Source: JBFIHF01 sp964411125 (GTDB taxonomy: Bacteria; Myxococcota_A; Bradymonadia; Bradymonadales; Bradymonadaceae). Taken from it: a stretch of DNA of 64,000 bases. The DNA is taken from the NCBI GenBank assembly GCA_964411125.1, contig CAYPJU010000016.1, positions 1 to 64,000 of the forward strand, read 5' to 3'. Of the stretch, positions 17,978 to 26,119 are shown piece by piece. The position numbers and the translations under genes are program-made. Numbering within the stretch: the first letter of the stretch is position 1; each line of letters starts with the position of its first letter. Under the pieces are notes generated by a model, which did no database searches, had not been told where the DNA came from, and saw only the letters and a list, made by a program, of their open reading frames with translations.

Positions 17978-19657
17978 TCAGAGTTCGAACGTTTCCCGGC
18001 GACGACGACGACGCATCATCACGACCCAGCCGATCGTCGCGAAGAAGAGCGGGACGAGCCCGATGTTGATGAACTGGATGTTGCGCTGCAGATCCTGCGG
18101 CACTTCGCCGATCAGGCGCGGCATGCTCTTCCCGCGGATCTGGGTGAGCGCGTTGTCCTGCACCAGCCATTCGATCGAGCTGATAAGGAACTGGCCTCCC
18201 ATGCCGGCGAGCTGCTCGTTGAACCCGAGGTTCGGCCGCGGCTGGAAGAACTCTCCGCTCCCGACGACGAGGATCCTGCTCGCCGCCGAGCCCGTCTCGA
18301 GCTGGTCTTCCGTAACCCCTTCCGGCAGCGGATTGTCCGCGAAGTACGAGGGGACGTCGCCCTGGACCGCGGCCGCGACGACGAACGGTCCCGGCTGCTC
18401 GTCGGGCTGTGGCTCCACGAACTCCTGGTAACCCATCGACGACGGCGCCGCTGGACGGCGCACGGCCGAGGCGGCGGTCTGCACGATCTTGAATGCCTCG
18501 ATCGCTTCGCTCTCCGCCACCTCGGGGCGCACCGTGATGCTCGAGGGCGCCGGGATGGCGAGCGCAGGCACGTTGCGGGTGAACGGGAGCGACTGATCGA
18601 TCTCGCTCATCAGGAAGGTCGCCGGATGGCTCACGCGCGCGAAGCCCTGCGGTGTGGAGACGAACCCGAGGGCGAGGGCGTTCTCACGGTCGAGGACCAT
18701 GTCCCCTTCGTACTGCAGGCCGTACGTCGCGAAGAGGTCGTCGAGCGCAATGTTGGCCGGCTTGCGGATGTCCGGCATCTGCGCCGACGGCCCCATCTGC
18801 TGCATCAACTGGCGCATGATCTGCTCGTCGGGCAGCGTCGCCGACTGGAACCACCCGACACTGCCGCCGCGCTGAACGAACTGGTCGATCGCGAACTTCG
18901 CGCGCGGAGTGAAAGGTTCGGAAGCGTTCAGGATCACCAGCGCGTCGACGTCCTCCGGGACTGCGGCGTCGGCGGCGGAGAGGTCCACCGTCGAAGCCTC
19001 GATGAGGTCGCCGTAAAGCTGCGTGAAGATCGGCTGGATCTGCTGCACGAACTGCGGCTCGCCCGCCGCGCCACCAAAGCCTGCCGCGAACGCGACCTTG
19101 CGCGGCTCGATGTCGCGCAGGTTCAAGATCGCCTTCGTGAACTCGTATTCGAAGTTGTCGTACTCGGGATTGCCCGTCGTCTTGAGGTCACGGATGACCT
19201 CGGTTTGGTCCCCTTTGACGAACGCGACGCCCTTGTAGACGGCGCGCAGCGAGACCTCGTCCTCGGTCTGCTGACCGATCCCCACCTTCTCGATCCCGAA
19301 CCCTGCCGCCTGTTCTTCGGCGGCCTTGTCGTCGGGGCTCGGAGTGATCACCTGGTACTCGAGTTTGCCGCCCGAGTTCGCCGCGTAGTCCGCCAACAGG
19401 TCGGTGAGCTGCTGGCTCAGCGTATGGAACGGGGGGGGCATGTCCGGGGAGATGAAGACCTTCACCTGGACCTTGTCCTCGAGGCCCGCGACCGCTTCCA
19501 CGCTCGCCGGGCTCAAGGTGTAGATCTGATCGTCGGTGAGATCTGCCACCAGCGGAAACTGCGACACGATCGCGTTGAGGAGCACGGCCCCGACGATCGT
19601 CAGCGCGACGATCGCGGTGGCGTTGGTTCCGGCGAGTATTCGTTTCTTGTTGTCCAT
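17978..19657 (-). CDS. GldG-like ABC-transporter auxiliary membrane protein
   Basis: The 559-residue protein has a membrane helix near the N-terminus (TAIVALTIVGAVLLNAIVSQF) and another near the C-terminus (FINIGLVPLFFATIGWVVMM). Between them is the periplasmic domain of the GldG/Gldg_U family (DDQIYTLSPASVEAVAGLEDKVQVKVFISP ... ; DYAANSGGKLEYQVI). Related proteins accompany ABC-2 systems in gliding bacteria and many non-gliders. The ATG at 19657 is preferred because AGGAGGT lies seven bases upstream; a GTG three codons earlier is possible. It is part of the operon 21463-15686. Confidence 0.9.
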   Translation of the reverse strand: MDNKKRILAGTNATAIVALTIVGAVLLNAIVSQFPLVADLTDDQIYTLSPASVEAVAGLEDKVQVKVFISPDMPPPFHTLSQQLTDLLADYAANSGGKLEYQVITPSPDDKAAEEQAAGFGIEKVGIGQQTEDEVSLRAVYKGVAFVKGDQTEVIRDLKTTGNPEYDNFEYEFTKAILNLRDIEPRKVAFAAGFGGAAGEPQFVQQIQPIFTQLYGDLIEASTVDLSAADAAVPEDVDALVILNASEPFTPRAKFAIDQFVQRGGSVGWFQSATLPDEQIMRQLMQQMGPSAQMPDIRKPANIALDDLFATYGLQYEGDMVLDRENALALGFVSTPQGFARVSHPATFLMSEIDQSLPFTRNVPALAIPAPSSITVRPEVAESEAIEAFKIVQTAASAVRRPAAPSSMGYQEFVEPQPDEQPGPFVVAAAVQGDVPSYFADNPLPEGVTEDQLETGSAASRILVVGSGEFFQPRPNLGFNEQLAGMGGQFLISSIEWLVQDNALTQIRGKSMPRLIGEVPQDLQRNIQFINIGLVPLFFATIGWVVMMRRRRRRETFEL

Positions 19658-19670
19658 CTCTGTCACCTCC

Positions 19671-20381
19671 TCACCAACGGCGCGATGCGATGGAAGCCTG
19701 CGCGACCGTCAGGCACACGGCGACGATCGACAGGTAGTAGACGACGTCGCGAAGGTCCACGACCCCGCGCGCCATGTTCTGGAAATGATGGTTCGTCGAC
19801 AGATACTCGACAATCTCGGCCGCCGTCCCCGTCGGCTGACCGACGAGCTGGTCGATCAGGTAGAGGAAGAAGCAGAGCGAGAAGGCGACCAGGATTGCGA
19901 TGACCTGGTCCCGCGTCCAGCTCGACGCCATCAGGCCGATCGCCGCGTACGCCGAGCCGAGCAGCATCAGCCCGAGGTAGCCCGCCGCGACGGCGCCCCA
20001 GTCGAGGTCCCCCAGGCGACTCAGCGTGTAAGGGTATGGCAGCGTCATCAGGAAGACGACCGCCAGCAGCGAACACGCCGCGAGGAACTTGCCCGTCACG
20101 ATCTGAAAGTCGGAGACCGGCATCGTCATCATGAGCTCGAGCGTCCCCGACCGCTTCTCGGTCGAGATGAGGCCCATCGTGATGGCAGGCGCGAAGAAGG
20201 CGAGGAAGAGCGGAGCCTGGTTGAAGAAGCTCCGCAGCGACAACATGTTGATCTCCTGGAAGTAGTTGAGCCAGAAGAGCGCTCCCGTGCTCACCAACCA
20301 GAGGATCGTGACGATGTAAGCGACGGGCGACGTGAAGTACGCCTGCAGCTCACGTTTCCAGATGAACCAGATGTTCTTCAT
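19671..20381 (-). CDS. ABC-2 type transporter permease (GldF-like)
   Basis: The 236-residue protein shows six hydrophobic segments and the ABC-2 permease hallmarks: KRELQAYFTSPVAYIV at the start and an internal ITMGLISTEKRSGTLELMMTMPVS motif that contacts the ATPase. It is the membrane channel of the complex formed with 20378-21463. The start overlaps the ATPase stop by four bases (ATGA), and GGAGGAAG lies upstream. The substrate is unknown. Confidence 0.93.
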   Translation of the reverse strand: MKNIWFIWKRELQAYFTSPVAYIVTILWLVSTGALFWLNYFQEINMLSLRSFFNQAPLFLAFFAPAITMGLISTEKRSGTLELMMTMPVSDFQIVTGKFLAACSLLAVVFLMTLPYPYTLSRLGDLDWGAVAAGYLGLMLLGSAYAAIGLMASSWTRDQVIAILVAFSLCFFLYLIDQLVGQPTGTAAEIVEYLSTNHHFQNMARGVVDLRDVVYYLSIVAVCLTVAQASIASRRW

Positions 20382-21463
20382 TCTTCCTCCTCGTCGTTGT
20401 CCACGACGCGGACCGCATCGGCTCCGGTCTTCGGTTCGTCTTCGTCGCTCGCGTCCGAGTCGTCCGCGGGCGGCGCGTAGGCGGAATCGGGCTTGGGCGC
20501 CGGCTTTGCCTTGTCGACGACTTCCCCGGCGCCGCTCGTGAGCGCGCGGAAGACGTCTTCCAGCGACGGCTGATGTTGCGTCACGTTGGTGACCCCGACC
20601 GACACTGGCATTCCGAACACCTCGCGGCGTGCTTTGTCGGTGTCGCTGCAGTCGAGGCGGTACTCCGTCACGCCGTTCACGCGGCGCAACACCTCGACCG
20701 CGGCGACCGACGGCAGCTTCTGAAGCGCCGACTTCGCCGTCGCGTCGCTCGACGCAGTGACGAGCAGGCCGCTGTCGCGGCTCGAAACCCGATGCGCCAG
20801 CTCGTCGAGCGGGCCGTCGGCGACGATCGTTCCCTTGTCGATGACGATGATCCGGTCGCACACCGCCGCTACCTCTTGCAGGATGTGGGTCGAGAAAATG
20901 ACCGTCTTCTCGCGGCCGATCTCTTTGATGAGATCGCGGATGTCGACGATCTGGTTCGGGTCGAGACCGCTCGTCGGTTCGTCGAGGATGATCACCTCGG
21001 GCTCGTGAATGATCGCCTGGGCCAGACCGACGCGCTGCCGGTATCCCTTGGAGAGCTCCATGATGTTCTTCGACACCATCGCCCCGAGCCCCGTCAGCTC
21101 GACGACTTTCTTGATCCGGTCGCGGCGCTTGTCGGCCGCGACGCCCCGAATCTCGGCCACGAACTTGAGATAGTCGTAGACCATCATCTCGTCGTAGAGC
21201 GGCACGTTCTCGGGGAGATAGCCGATCTTCTGCCGGACGATCTCGCTGTCGTCGTAGACGTCGTGGCCGGCGACCTTCGCCGAGCCTTTGGAGGCCGCCA
21301 TGAAGCAGGTGAGAATCTTCATGGTGGTCGTCTTGCCGGCCCCGTTGGGGCCGAGGAACCCGACAATCTCGCCCGGTTCCACCTCGAAACTGATCCCGTT
21401 CAGGGCCCAGAAGTCGCCGTAGTTCTTTGCGAGACCTTCGACGACGATGGACTTGTCCGCCAT
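20378..21463 (-). CDS. ABC transporter ATP-binding protein (GldA-like)
   Basis: The 361-residue ATPase has Walker A GPNGAGKTTTMK, the Q-loop region IGYLPENVPLY, signature LSKGYRQRVGLAQA, Walker B VIILDEPTSGLDPNQ and the switch His in STHILQEV. A C-terminal extension of about 60 residues is acidic and Pro-rich (DDSDASDEDEP ... DNDEEEE). It powers the ABC-2 permease and opens the five-gene operon that ends with gshB. The start at 21463 has GGAGGTGAT just upstream. Confidence 0.95.
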   Translation of the reverse strand: MADKSIVVEGLAKNYGDFWALNGISFEVEPGEIVGFLGPNGAGKTTTMKILTCFMAASKGSAKVAGHDVYDDSEIVRQKIGYLPENVPLYDEMMVYDYLKFVAEIRGVAADKRRDRIKKVVELTGLGAMVSKNIMELSKGYRQRVGLAQAIIHEPEVIILDEPTSGLDPNQIVDIRDLIKEIGREKTVIFSTHILQEVAAVCDRIIVIDKGTIVADGPLDELAHRVSSRDSGLLVTASSDATAKSALQKLPSVAAVEVLRRVNGVTEYRLDCSDTDKARREVFGMPVSVGVTNVTQHQPSLEDVFRALTSGAGEVVDKAKPAPKPDSAYAPPADDSDASDEDEPKTGADAVRVVDNDEEEE

Positions 21464-21626
21464 ATCACCTCCGATCGCTGTAGAAAGCGGGTCTAGATAA
21501 GCACGAATCCGCAGCGCGTCAACGTAACGGCGCCCGCCGAAACGTGCGCTTTCCTGTGGTTCGGTCCGTCCCAACCGTCCCCTGCCCACGAATTGTTCCC
21601 GGCTCCGAAGGCAGAAATGCCAACTA

Positions 21627-21649
21627 CAGTTGCCACCGGGCGGCAACTG
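21627..21649. promoter_or_regulatory. Inverted repeat, candidate activator site for the 21743 promoter
   Basis: Perfect 8-bp arms CAGTTGCC (21627-21634) and GGCAACTG (21642-21649) are separated by seven bases. The centre is about 107 bases upstream of the -24 element of the sigma-54 promoter, a usual distance for an enhancer-binding protein. The motif differs from the sites found near 48137 and 53332, so a different activator is likely. Confidence 0.55.
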
Positions 21650-21742
21650 GACCCCCCATCCCCCGCTCGTCTGCGATGGTTCGTTTCGCGGTGTCTCGCT
21701 CGAAGCCATTGAGTTCCGGACAGATTCTTCCGGGCGCCACGG

Positions 21743-21759
21743 TTGGCACGAGATCTGCT
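21743..21759 (+). promoter_or_regulatory. Sigma-54 promoter of the Cys-rich repeat lipoprotein
   Basis: TTGGCACGAGATCTGCT matches the -24/-12 consensus TGGCACG-N4-TTGCW at all but one fixed position. The GG (21745-21746) and GC (21757-21758) are separated by exactly ten bases. The start codon at 21801 would leave a leader of about 30 bases with GGAGAGAGG as the ribosome site. Confidence 0.8.
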
Positions 21760-21800
21760 GAACACGCGACCACTCGTAACCACGATGGAGAGAGGCCCAC

Positions 21801-22787
21801 ATGAAGCACCCACTCACAATCGCCATCGTTTTCGCGCTCGGGGTTTCGGCATGCACCGAACCGCCCACAACCGAGCCCGAAGACAACGATGGTTCGTCCG
21901 TCGAGACGCCCGCAGACGGGAAGTCCGACGAATTCGAAAACGAAGAAGAACTCTGCCGCGACACCGGCGGGACCTGGACCGACGACGCCGCCGACGCCTA
22001 CTACTGCCTGTGCGAACCCGACAAAGCGTTCGTCTCGGCGTCCGGGTGCTCACTGCGTTCGGAGATCCAGAGCATGTGCGAAGTCACGGGCGGACGGTTC
22101 AACGAGGGCGAAACCTTTGCTTTCTGCCAGTGCCCCGGCGGTCGCATCCTCGACGACGGCAACTGCCTCGCCCCCGACCCCGCGGAGCAGGCGCTCTGCG
22201 AAGGTTCCGGCGGCACCTGGACCGACGACTCCGCGGACAGCTACTACTGCCAGTGCCCCGCCGACCTCACGAACATCCCCGACGTCGGATGCGCCGACGA
22301 GGCGGAGATCGCCCTGCTCTGCGACGTCACCGGCGGTACCTGGCTCAGCGGAACCAACTACGCGTTCTGCGCGTGCGACGCCGAGCGAATCGTCGACCAC
22401 GGCAACTGCAACGCCCCGAGCTACCTCGAAGAGCAGGCATGTCTGGACACGCGCGGGTACTACATGCAGTTCCCCTCCGGCGCATACGCCTGCGAATGCC
22501 CCGTCGGCGAGGTCTTCGGCGGCAACGACCACGGCTGCGTGCCGATGGACTCGCTCCGCACCTCCTGCGAGCAGTCGGGCGGTCAATACGACGATGAAGG
22601 CGGCTACGCCTACTGCACGTGCCTCGACGGGCGCACCGTCAACGGCGTGAACTGCTTCGGATCCGACCCGATCGCCGAGCGAATTTGCGGCGCCACCGGC
22701 GGACTTTGGACCGACGATTCGTCCGACAGCTACTACTGTGTCTGCCCGGACGGCAGCGAGATCTACGACGGCACCGCCTGCGGCTGA
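21801..22787 (+). CDS. Lipoprotein with seven four-cysteine repeats
   Basis: The 328-residue product has a lipoprotein signal (FALGVSAC) and an acidic linker. It then carries seven units of about 40 residues, each with the pattern C-x2-TGG-TW ... YYC-x-CP ... C. Units 1, 3 and 7 are closest to each other (GGTWTDD ... YYC), while units 2 and 4 resemble each other (FAFCQC, YAFCAC), which suggests growth by duplication. Four Cys per unit imply two disulfides each, so this is an extracellular rod-like surface lipoprotein. I do not recognise the repeat as a named family. Expression is predicted to depend on sigma-54, and a strong terminator follows. Confidence 0.9.
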   Translation: MKHPLTIAIVFALGVSACTEPPTTEPEDNDGSSVETPADGKSDEFENEEELCRDTGGTWTDDAADAYYCLCEPDKAFVSASGCSLRSEIQSMCEVTGGRFNEGETFAFCQCPGGRILDDGNCLAPDPAEQALCEGSGGTWTDDSADSYYCQCPADLTNIPDVGCADEAEIALLCDVTGGTWLSGTNYAFCACDAERIVDHGNCNAPSYLEEQACLDTRGYYMQFPSGAYACECPVGEVFGGNDHGCVPMDSLRTSCEQSGGQYDDEGGYAYCTCLDGRTVNGVNCFGSDPIAERICGATGGLWTDDSSDSYYCVCPDGSEIYDGTACG

Positions 22788-22808
22788 ACGCAGACGCGAG
22801 AGTTGCCA

Positions 22809-22838
22809 GGGCCGGTGTTCGACACCGGCCCTTTTTTT
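22809..22838 (+). terminator. Rho-independent terminator after the Cys-rich lipoprotein
   Basis: A perfect 10-bp stem GGGCCGGTGT/ACACCGGCCC with a three-base loop (22819-22821) is followed by seven Ts (22832-22838). It starts 22 bases after the stop codon and should end the lipoprotein transcript cleanly. Confidence 0.95.
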
Positions 22839-22962
22839 ATGCCGTCGCCCGCCCGAGGCCCCCGAATCCATAGACCGTTTCTCCTCCTATCGATTGACCC
22901 CCCACGGGGAGCGAGCACATTCACCGAGAGTGGATCAACGGATGAACGAATGAGCCCCCCCC

Positions 22963-24129
22963 ATGAATTTTCCAAAAGAACGAGCAGCCTCGTTCCTGAT
23001 TGCGCTCGTCACGTGCGCGGCCGCCGTTCCCGCCGCCGCCGAACCTGAGCCCTCGTTGGACGCGGCCGAGTCGGAGACCCGAGCCAACTCGGCTGACGAC
23101 GGCTTGAAATGGCTGGCCGTTCCGCTGGCCAAATACAACCCCGACGCCGGTGTCGTATGGGGTGCGCGTCTACTGATGAAGGACATGGACCCGGGGTACG
23201 ATCCTTTCCAGTGGTCGCTGAAGCTGAAAGCGAACTACTCGTTCCAGGGCCGCCACGAGCACTACCTGTACCTGGACATCCCGCGCCTCTTCGGCAGCGA
23301 GTTTCGGCTCTTCACGAAGCTGCAGTTTCTGCAGATCGACGACGCGAACTACTTCGGGGTCGGCAACGACAGCGAGCTCCGTCCCATCGGCACGTCGACG
23401 ACATTCGATCTGATGGAACCACGGGGCCTGGTCCACCTGCGGCGCTATCTCGGGGACTACTTCGTCGTCGGCGGGATCAACGTCGGGCTCACCCGAACAG
23501 ACTATGCCGCCAACTCGGTGCTGGCCCAGAACCGCCCGACGGGCGTCGACGGCGGTCACAGCATCGCTCCGATCTTCGCGGTAGGCATCGACACGCGCAA
23601 CGACGAGCTCCGCCCGCGAAGCGGCACTTACACCGAGCTCTACACCCGGGGAACGTTCGAGCCGATCTCGTCCCACGGCTGGAGCGTCGTCGGCGCCGAC
23701 GCCCGCGGATACTTCTCAATCGCTCCGTGGTTGGTGTTCGCCCAGCGCGGCATCGTCGAACACGCGATGGGCGACATCCCGTTCTACGAATTGAACTGGA
23801 TGGGAGGGACGCAGCCCGTCCTCGCCGTCGGCGGCGAGGATTCGCAGCGAGGCTACGCCGAAAACCGCTTCGTCGGACGCGGACGAGCCATCGCGAACAG
23901 CGAGCTCCGTGCATACTCTCCACCGCTCTGGAAGCAGCTCTTCGTCGGAGGAGGCCCCTTCGTGGCCGTCTCTCGAATCCTCGACGACGGCCCCTTTTTC
24001 GCGGGCCTCCACCCGTCTGGCGGAGTCGAAGGGGTCGTCGGCTGGGGCGATGTCTTCATGTTTCGAGGGGACTTCGCGCTCTCGCCCGAAGGCACGGGCT
24101 TCTATCTGACCGCCGAACATCTCTTCTGA
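22963..24129 (+). CDS. Outer-membrane beta-barrel protein, surface-antigen (D15) type
   Basis: The 388-residue product has a signal peptide ending at VPAAAEP (about residue 28). The barrel strands run to a terminal Phe (YLTAEHLF). Barrel-type strands such as LKANYSFQGRHEHYLYLDIP and the motif GGEDSQRGYAENRFVGRGRAIANSELR match the bacterial surface antigen/BamA-barrel family, including the RG-Y loop region. No POTRA domains precede the barrel, so it is not BamA itself. It is probably an outer-membrane protein of unknown cargo. The gene stands alone after a terminator. Confidence 0.87.
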   Translation: MNFPKERAASFLIALVTCAAAVPAAAEPEPSLDAAESETRANSADDGLKWLAVPLAKYNPDAGVVWGARLLMKDMDPGYDPFQWSLKLKANYSFQGRHEHYLYLDIPRLFGSEFRLFTKLQFLQIDDANYFGVGNDSELRPIGTSTTFDLMEPRGLVHLRRYLGDYFVVGGINVGLTRTDYAANSVLAQNRPTGVDGGHSIAPIFAVGIDTRNDELRPRSGTYTELYTRGTFEPISSHGWSVVGADARGYFSIAPWLVFAQRGIVEHAMGDIPFYELNWMGGTQPVLAVGGEDSQRGYAENRFVGRGRAIANSELRAYSPPLWKQLFVGGGPFVAVSRILDDGPFFAGLHPSGGVEGVVGWGDVFMFRGDFALSPEGTGFYLTAEHLF

Positions 24130-24162
24130 CGCGAATCTGAACTCGGTGGGCGGCTCGCTCGA

Positions 24163-24220
24163 GCGCCCCTGTCGGGGCGCGGCGAGGCCGACGTGTATCG
24201 GTGCGATACCGCCGGCCTCG
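24163..24220. terminator. Two hairpins between convergent genes
   Basis: A 7-bp stem GCGCCCC/GGGGCGC (24163-24169 and 24174-24180) is followed by a longer interrupted hairpin with outer arms CGAGGCCG/CGGCCTCG (24183-24190, 24213-24220) and inner arms GTATCG/CGATAC. They sit between the convergent stops at 24129 and 24229. No T-run follows, so a bidirectional terminator role is only likely. Confidence 0.5.
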
Positions 24221-24228
24221 TCGGTGGC

Positions 24229-24747
24229 TCAGAGCGAGATCGCCCCGAGCTGCGCGAGAAGACCGAAGAAGTCGGTGAAGTTGTGGGTGTGAACGACCTT
24301 CCCACCCTTCACGGTGTTCACCTCCAGCCCATACACCTTGATCGGGTTGCCGGTCGCGGGAATCCCCATGAAGTCGCCGAGGTGCGTCCCCGAGTAGCTG
24401 TAGCGGAGGATGAACTGGTCGCCGTCCACCCAGATGTCCTCCATCTGGTACTGGAGGTCGGGGATCGCCCCCAGGAAGAGTCCCATCGCCGCTTCGATCT
24501 CCCCGACCCCCTGGAAGACGCCTGCCGTGGATGCGAGGGTCGCGTCTTCGGTGTAGATGCTGGTGTACGGCGCAGCGCCGAGGTTGTTGTAGAAGTCGAT
24601 GTAGTTCTCGGCGAACGCGGTCATCTCGGCGCGATGCGCCGGCGAACACTGGCCGGCGGGACTGTCGGCGAACGCCGGGCTGGCGAAGCCTACGAGCGAG
24701 GCGAGGGAGACGAGGGCGACGAGGACGAGGTTGCGGGTCGTTTTCAT
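24229..24747 (-). CDS. Exported SnoaL-like protein
   Basis: The 172-residue product has a signal peptide (ALVSLASLVGFASPAFA, cleavage about residue 27). The mature part is a SnoaL-like (NTF2-fold) domain: helix FAENYIDFYNNLG, then AIPDLQYQMEDIWVDGDQFILRYSYSGTHLGDFMGI and a C-terminal strand pair. It is clearly related to the cytoplasmic protein at 26112-26549; both share PD-x-x-W/Y ... RY-x-x-GTH-x-G-x-FMGI. The exported form is unusual for this family. It is divergent from the double winged-helix regulator and shares its control region. The substrate is unknown. Confidence 0.87.
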   Translation of the reverse strand: MKTTRNLVLVALVSLASLVGFASPAFADSPAGQCSPAHRAEMTAFAENYIDFYNNLGAAPYTSIYTEDATLASTAGVFQGVGEIEAAMGLFLGAIPDLQYQMEDIWVDGDQFILRYSYSGTHLGDFMGIPATGNPIKVYGLEVNTVKGGKVVHTHNFTDFFGLLAQLGAISL

Positions 24748-24814
24748 TGTGCTTCTCCAGGGTGTGTGGGGCAGCGACATGCTGCCGACCTCCAGACGTT
24801 GCCATCGTCTTCGT

Positions 24815-24871
24815 CACGACGGGTCACCATCGTGTCACGAAATGACACGCGGTCGGTGACACGGTGACACA
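24815..24871. promoter_or_regulatory. Cluster of TGACAC/GTGTCA half-sites in the divergent control region
   Basis: A perfect inverted repeat CGTGTCA-CGAAA-TGACACG spans 24832-24850. It is followed directly by two tandem copies of GGTGACAC (24856-24863, 24864-24871). A related GGTCACC-like half-site lies just to the left (about 24822-24829). The cluster lies between the exported SnoaL gene (start 24747) and the regulator (start 24914), so it is a strong candidate operator for the regulator. Its two DNA-binding domains would suit multiple half-sites. Confidence 0.7.
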
Positions 24872-24913
24872 ACCTGAAATCGAGCCGGGACGACGGCCCG
24901 ATACACTGAGCTC

Positions 24914-26119
24914 ATGGAAAGCCCTCCTCGTCACTGCGCGGACTCGATGGACACCTTCGACCCCGGCACATACCCTGCGCAGATGCTCCCCAACGATCCG
25001 CGCCCCTGGGTGGAACGCTCCGCGCTGCGACTGGCGGACGGTGTCGTCGACTTCCCCCGCAGCCGCTTCGTGCGTGAAGACGGACGAGTCGCGATGCTCA
25101 GCGCCCGCGAATCGGCGCTCCTCGCGTTCCTCTCCGACCGCGCGAACGAGACCGTGTCGCGCGAGGACATGTTGATCGGCGTCTGGGGGCACTCCGACGA
25201 GTCGCTCAGCCGCGCCGCCGACACTGCGATCGCCCGCCTGCGCCGCAAGATCGAGCTCTCCCCGGGCGAGCCCCGCATGTTGCTCACCGACCACGGATAC
25301 GGCTACCGCTTGCTCGTCGACGACGGCTCGTTCGTCCGAGAGGAGCCCGACGTCGCCCCTCCTCGCCGGCTCCTCGTCCTCGACGAAGTCTCGGTCGACC
25401 TGGCGAGCGGGCTCGTCGACGCCCCCGGGCTCGAACGCGTCGCGCTGACCGCACAGGAACGACTCATCCTCGAGGAGCTCCTGCGATACCGCGGCGCACC
25501 GATGCAGGCCCGAAAGCTCGCCCGCCGCGTCGGGATCGCCAGCGAGGGGGCGATTCGAAACGCCATCCACCGACTGCGGCGAAAGATCGAGCTCGAACCG
25601 TCCGACCCCAGGTTCGTCCTCTCAGTCGCCGGTGGGTACCGCCTCGTCGCCGACCCGGGGCAGGAACCCGCGCCCGCCTCGGAGCGGCTACACGCCCTCT
25701 TTTCGCTCGCGAGCCACGCGGGGCGTGTACTCGGGTTCGAAGATTGCGTCGTGTACGCTCGCACCACCTACGGCGTCCGCCAGCTCGCCGCCTACGGGCC
25801 GAAGCTCGCCCCCGACGGCGACGTCGTCGCCCCCCTCGCCCAGCGCCTCGGCGAGGGGATCGTCGGTACCGTCGCGCAGACGGGAAGACTGCTGCGCGTC
25901 GACGACGTCCGCGACGACGACCGCTACGTGAGAGACGTCGTCCCCGCGCGCTCGGAGATCGCCGTACCCGTACTCCTCGACGGAAGCCTCGTCGGGGTGA
26001 TCGATGCAGAGAACACACGCCCGAACGCCTTCGGGGAACGAGACGAGATCGCACTGACGTCGCTGGCCGCCATCGCGGCGCCTGCGTTCGCCGGTGTCCA
26101 AGGAGTTTCCGATGTCTGA
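24914..26119 (+). CDS. Regulator with two tandem winged-helix domains and a GAF domain
   Basis: The 401-residue protein carries two OmpR/PhoB-type winged-helix domains. The first is about 45-135 (LSARESALLAFLSDRANETVSREDML ... AIARLRRKIE ... RMLLTDHGYGYRL). The second is about 150-245 (LTAQERLILEELLRYRGAPMQARKLA ... AIHRLRRKIE ... FVLSVAGGYRL). A GAF-type domain follows (about 255-395: LGEGIVGTVAQTGRLLRVDDV ... EIAVPVLLDGSLVGVIDAENTRPNAF). There is no receiver domain, so the signal probably binds the GAF part. It is divergent from one SnoaL-like gene and overlaps the start of another by eight bases. Alternative starts exist at 24947 and a little further on. Confidence 0.9.
   Translation: MESPPRHCADSMDTFDPGTYPAQMLPNDPRPWVERSALRLADGVVDFPRSRFVREDGRVAMLSARESALLAFLSDRANETVSREDMLIGVWGHSDESLSRAADTAIARLRRKIELSPGEPRMLLTDHGYGYRLLVDDGSFVREEPDVAPPRRLLVLDEVSVDLASGLVDAPGLERVALTAQERLILEELLRYRGAPMQARKLARRVGIASEGAIRNAIHRLRRKIELEPSDPRFVLSVAGGYRLVADPGQEPAPASERLHALFSLASHAGRVLGFEDCVVYARTTYGVRQLAAYGPKLAPDGDVVAPLAQRLGEGIVGTVAQTGRLLRVDDVRDDDRYVRDVVPARSEIAVPVLLDGSLVGVIDAENTRPNAFGERDEIALTSLAAIAAPAFAGVQGVSDV

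Larger units (their letters stand above)
21464..21800. other. Divergent control region of the ABC operon and the Cys-rich lipoprotein
   Basis: This 337-base stretch has no supported gene. Towards its right end it holds a sigma-54 promoter (21743-21759) and an upstream inverted repeat (21627-21649), listed separately. I see no convincing promoter for the leftward ABC operon, although one must lie here. Confidence 0.7.
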
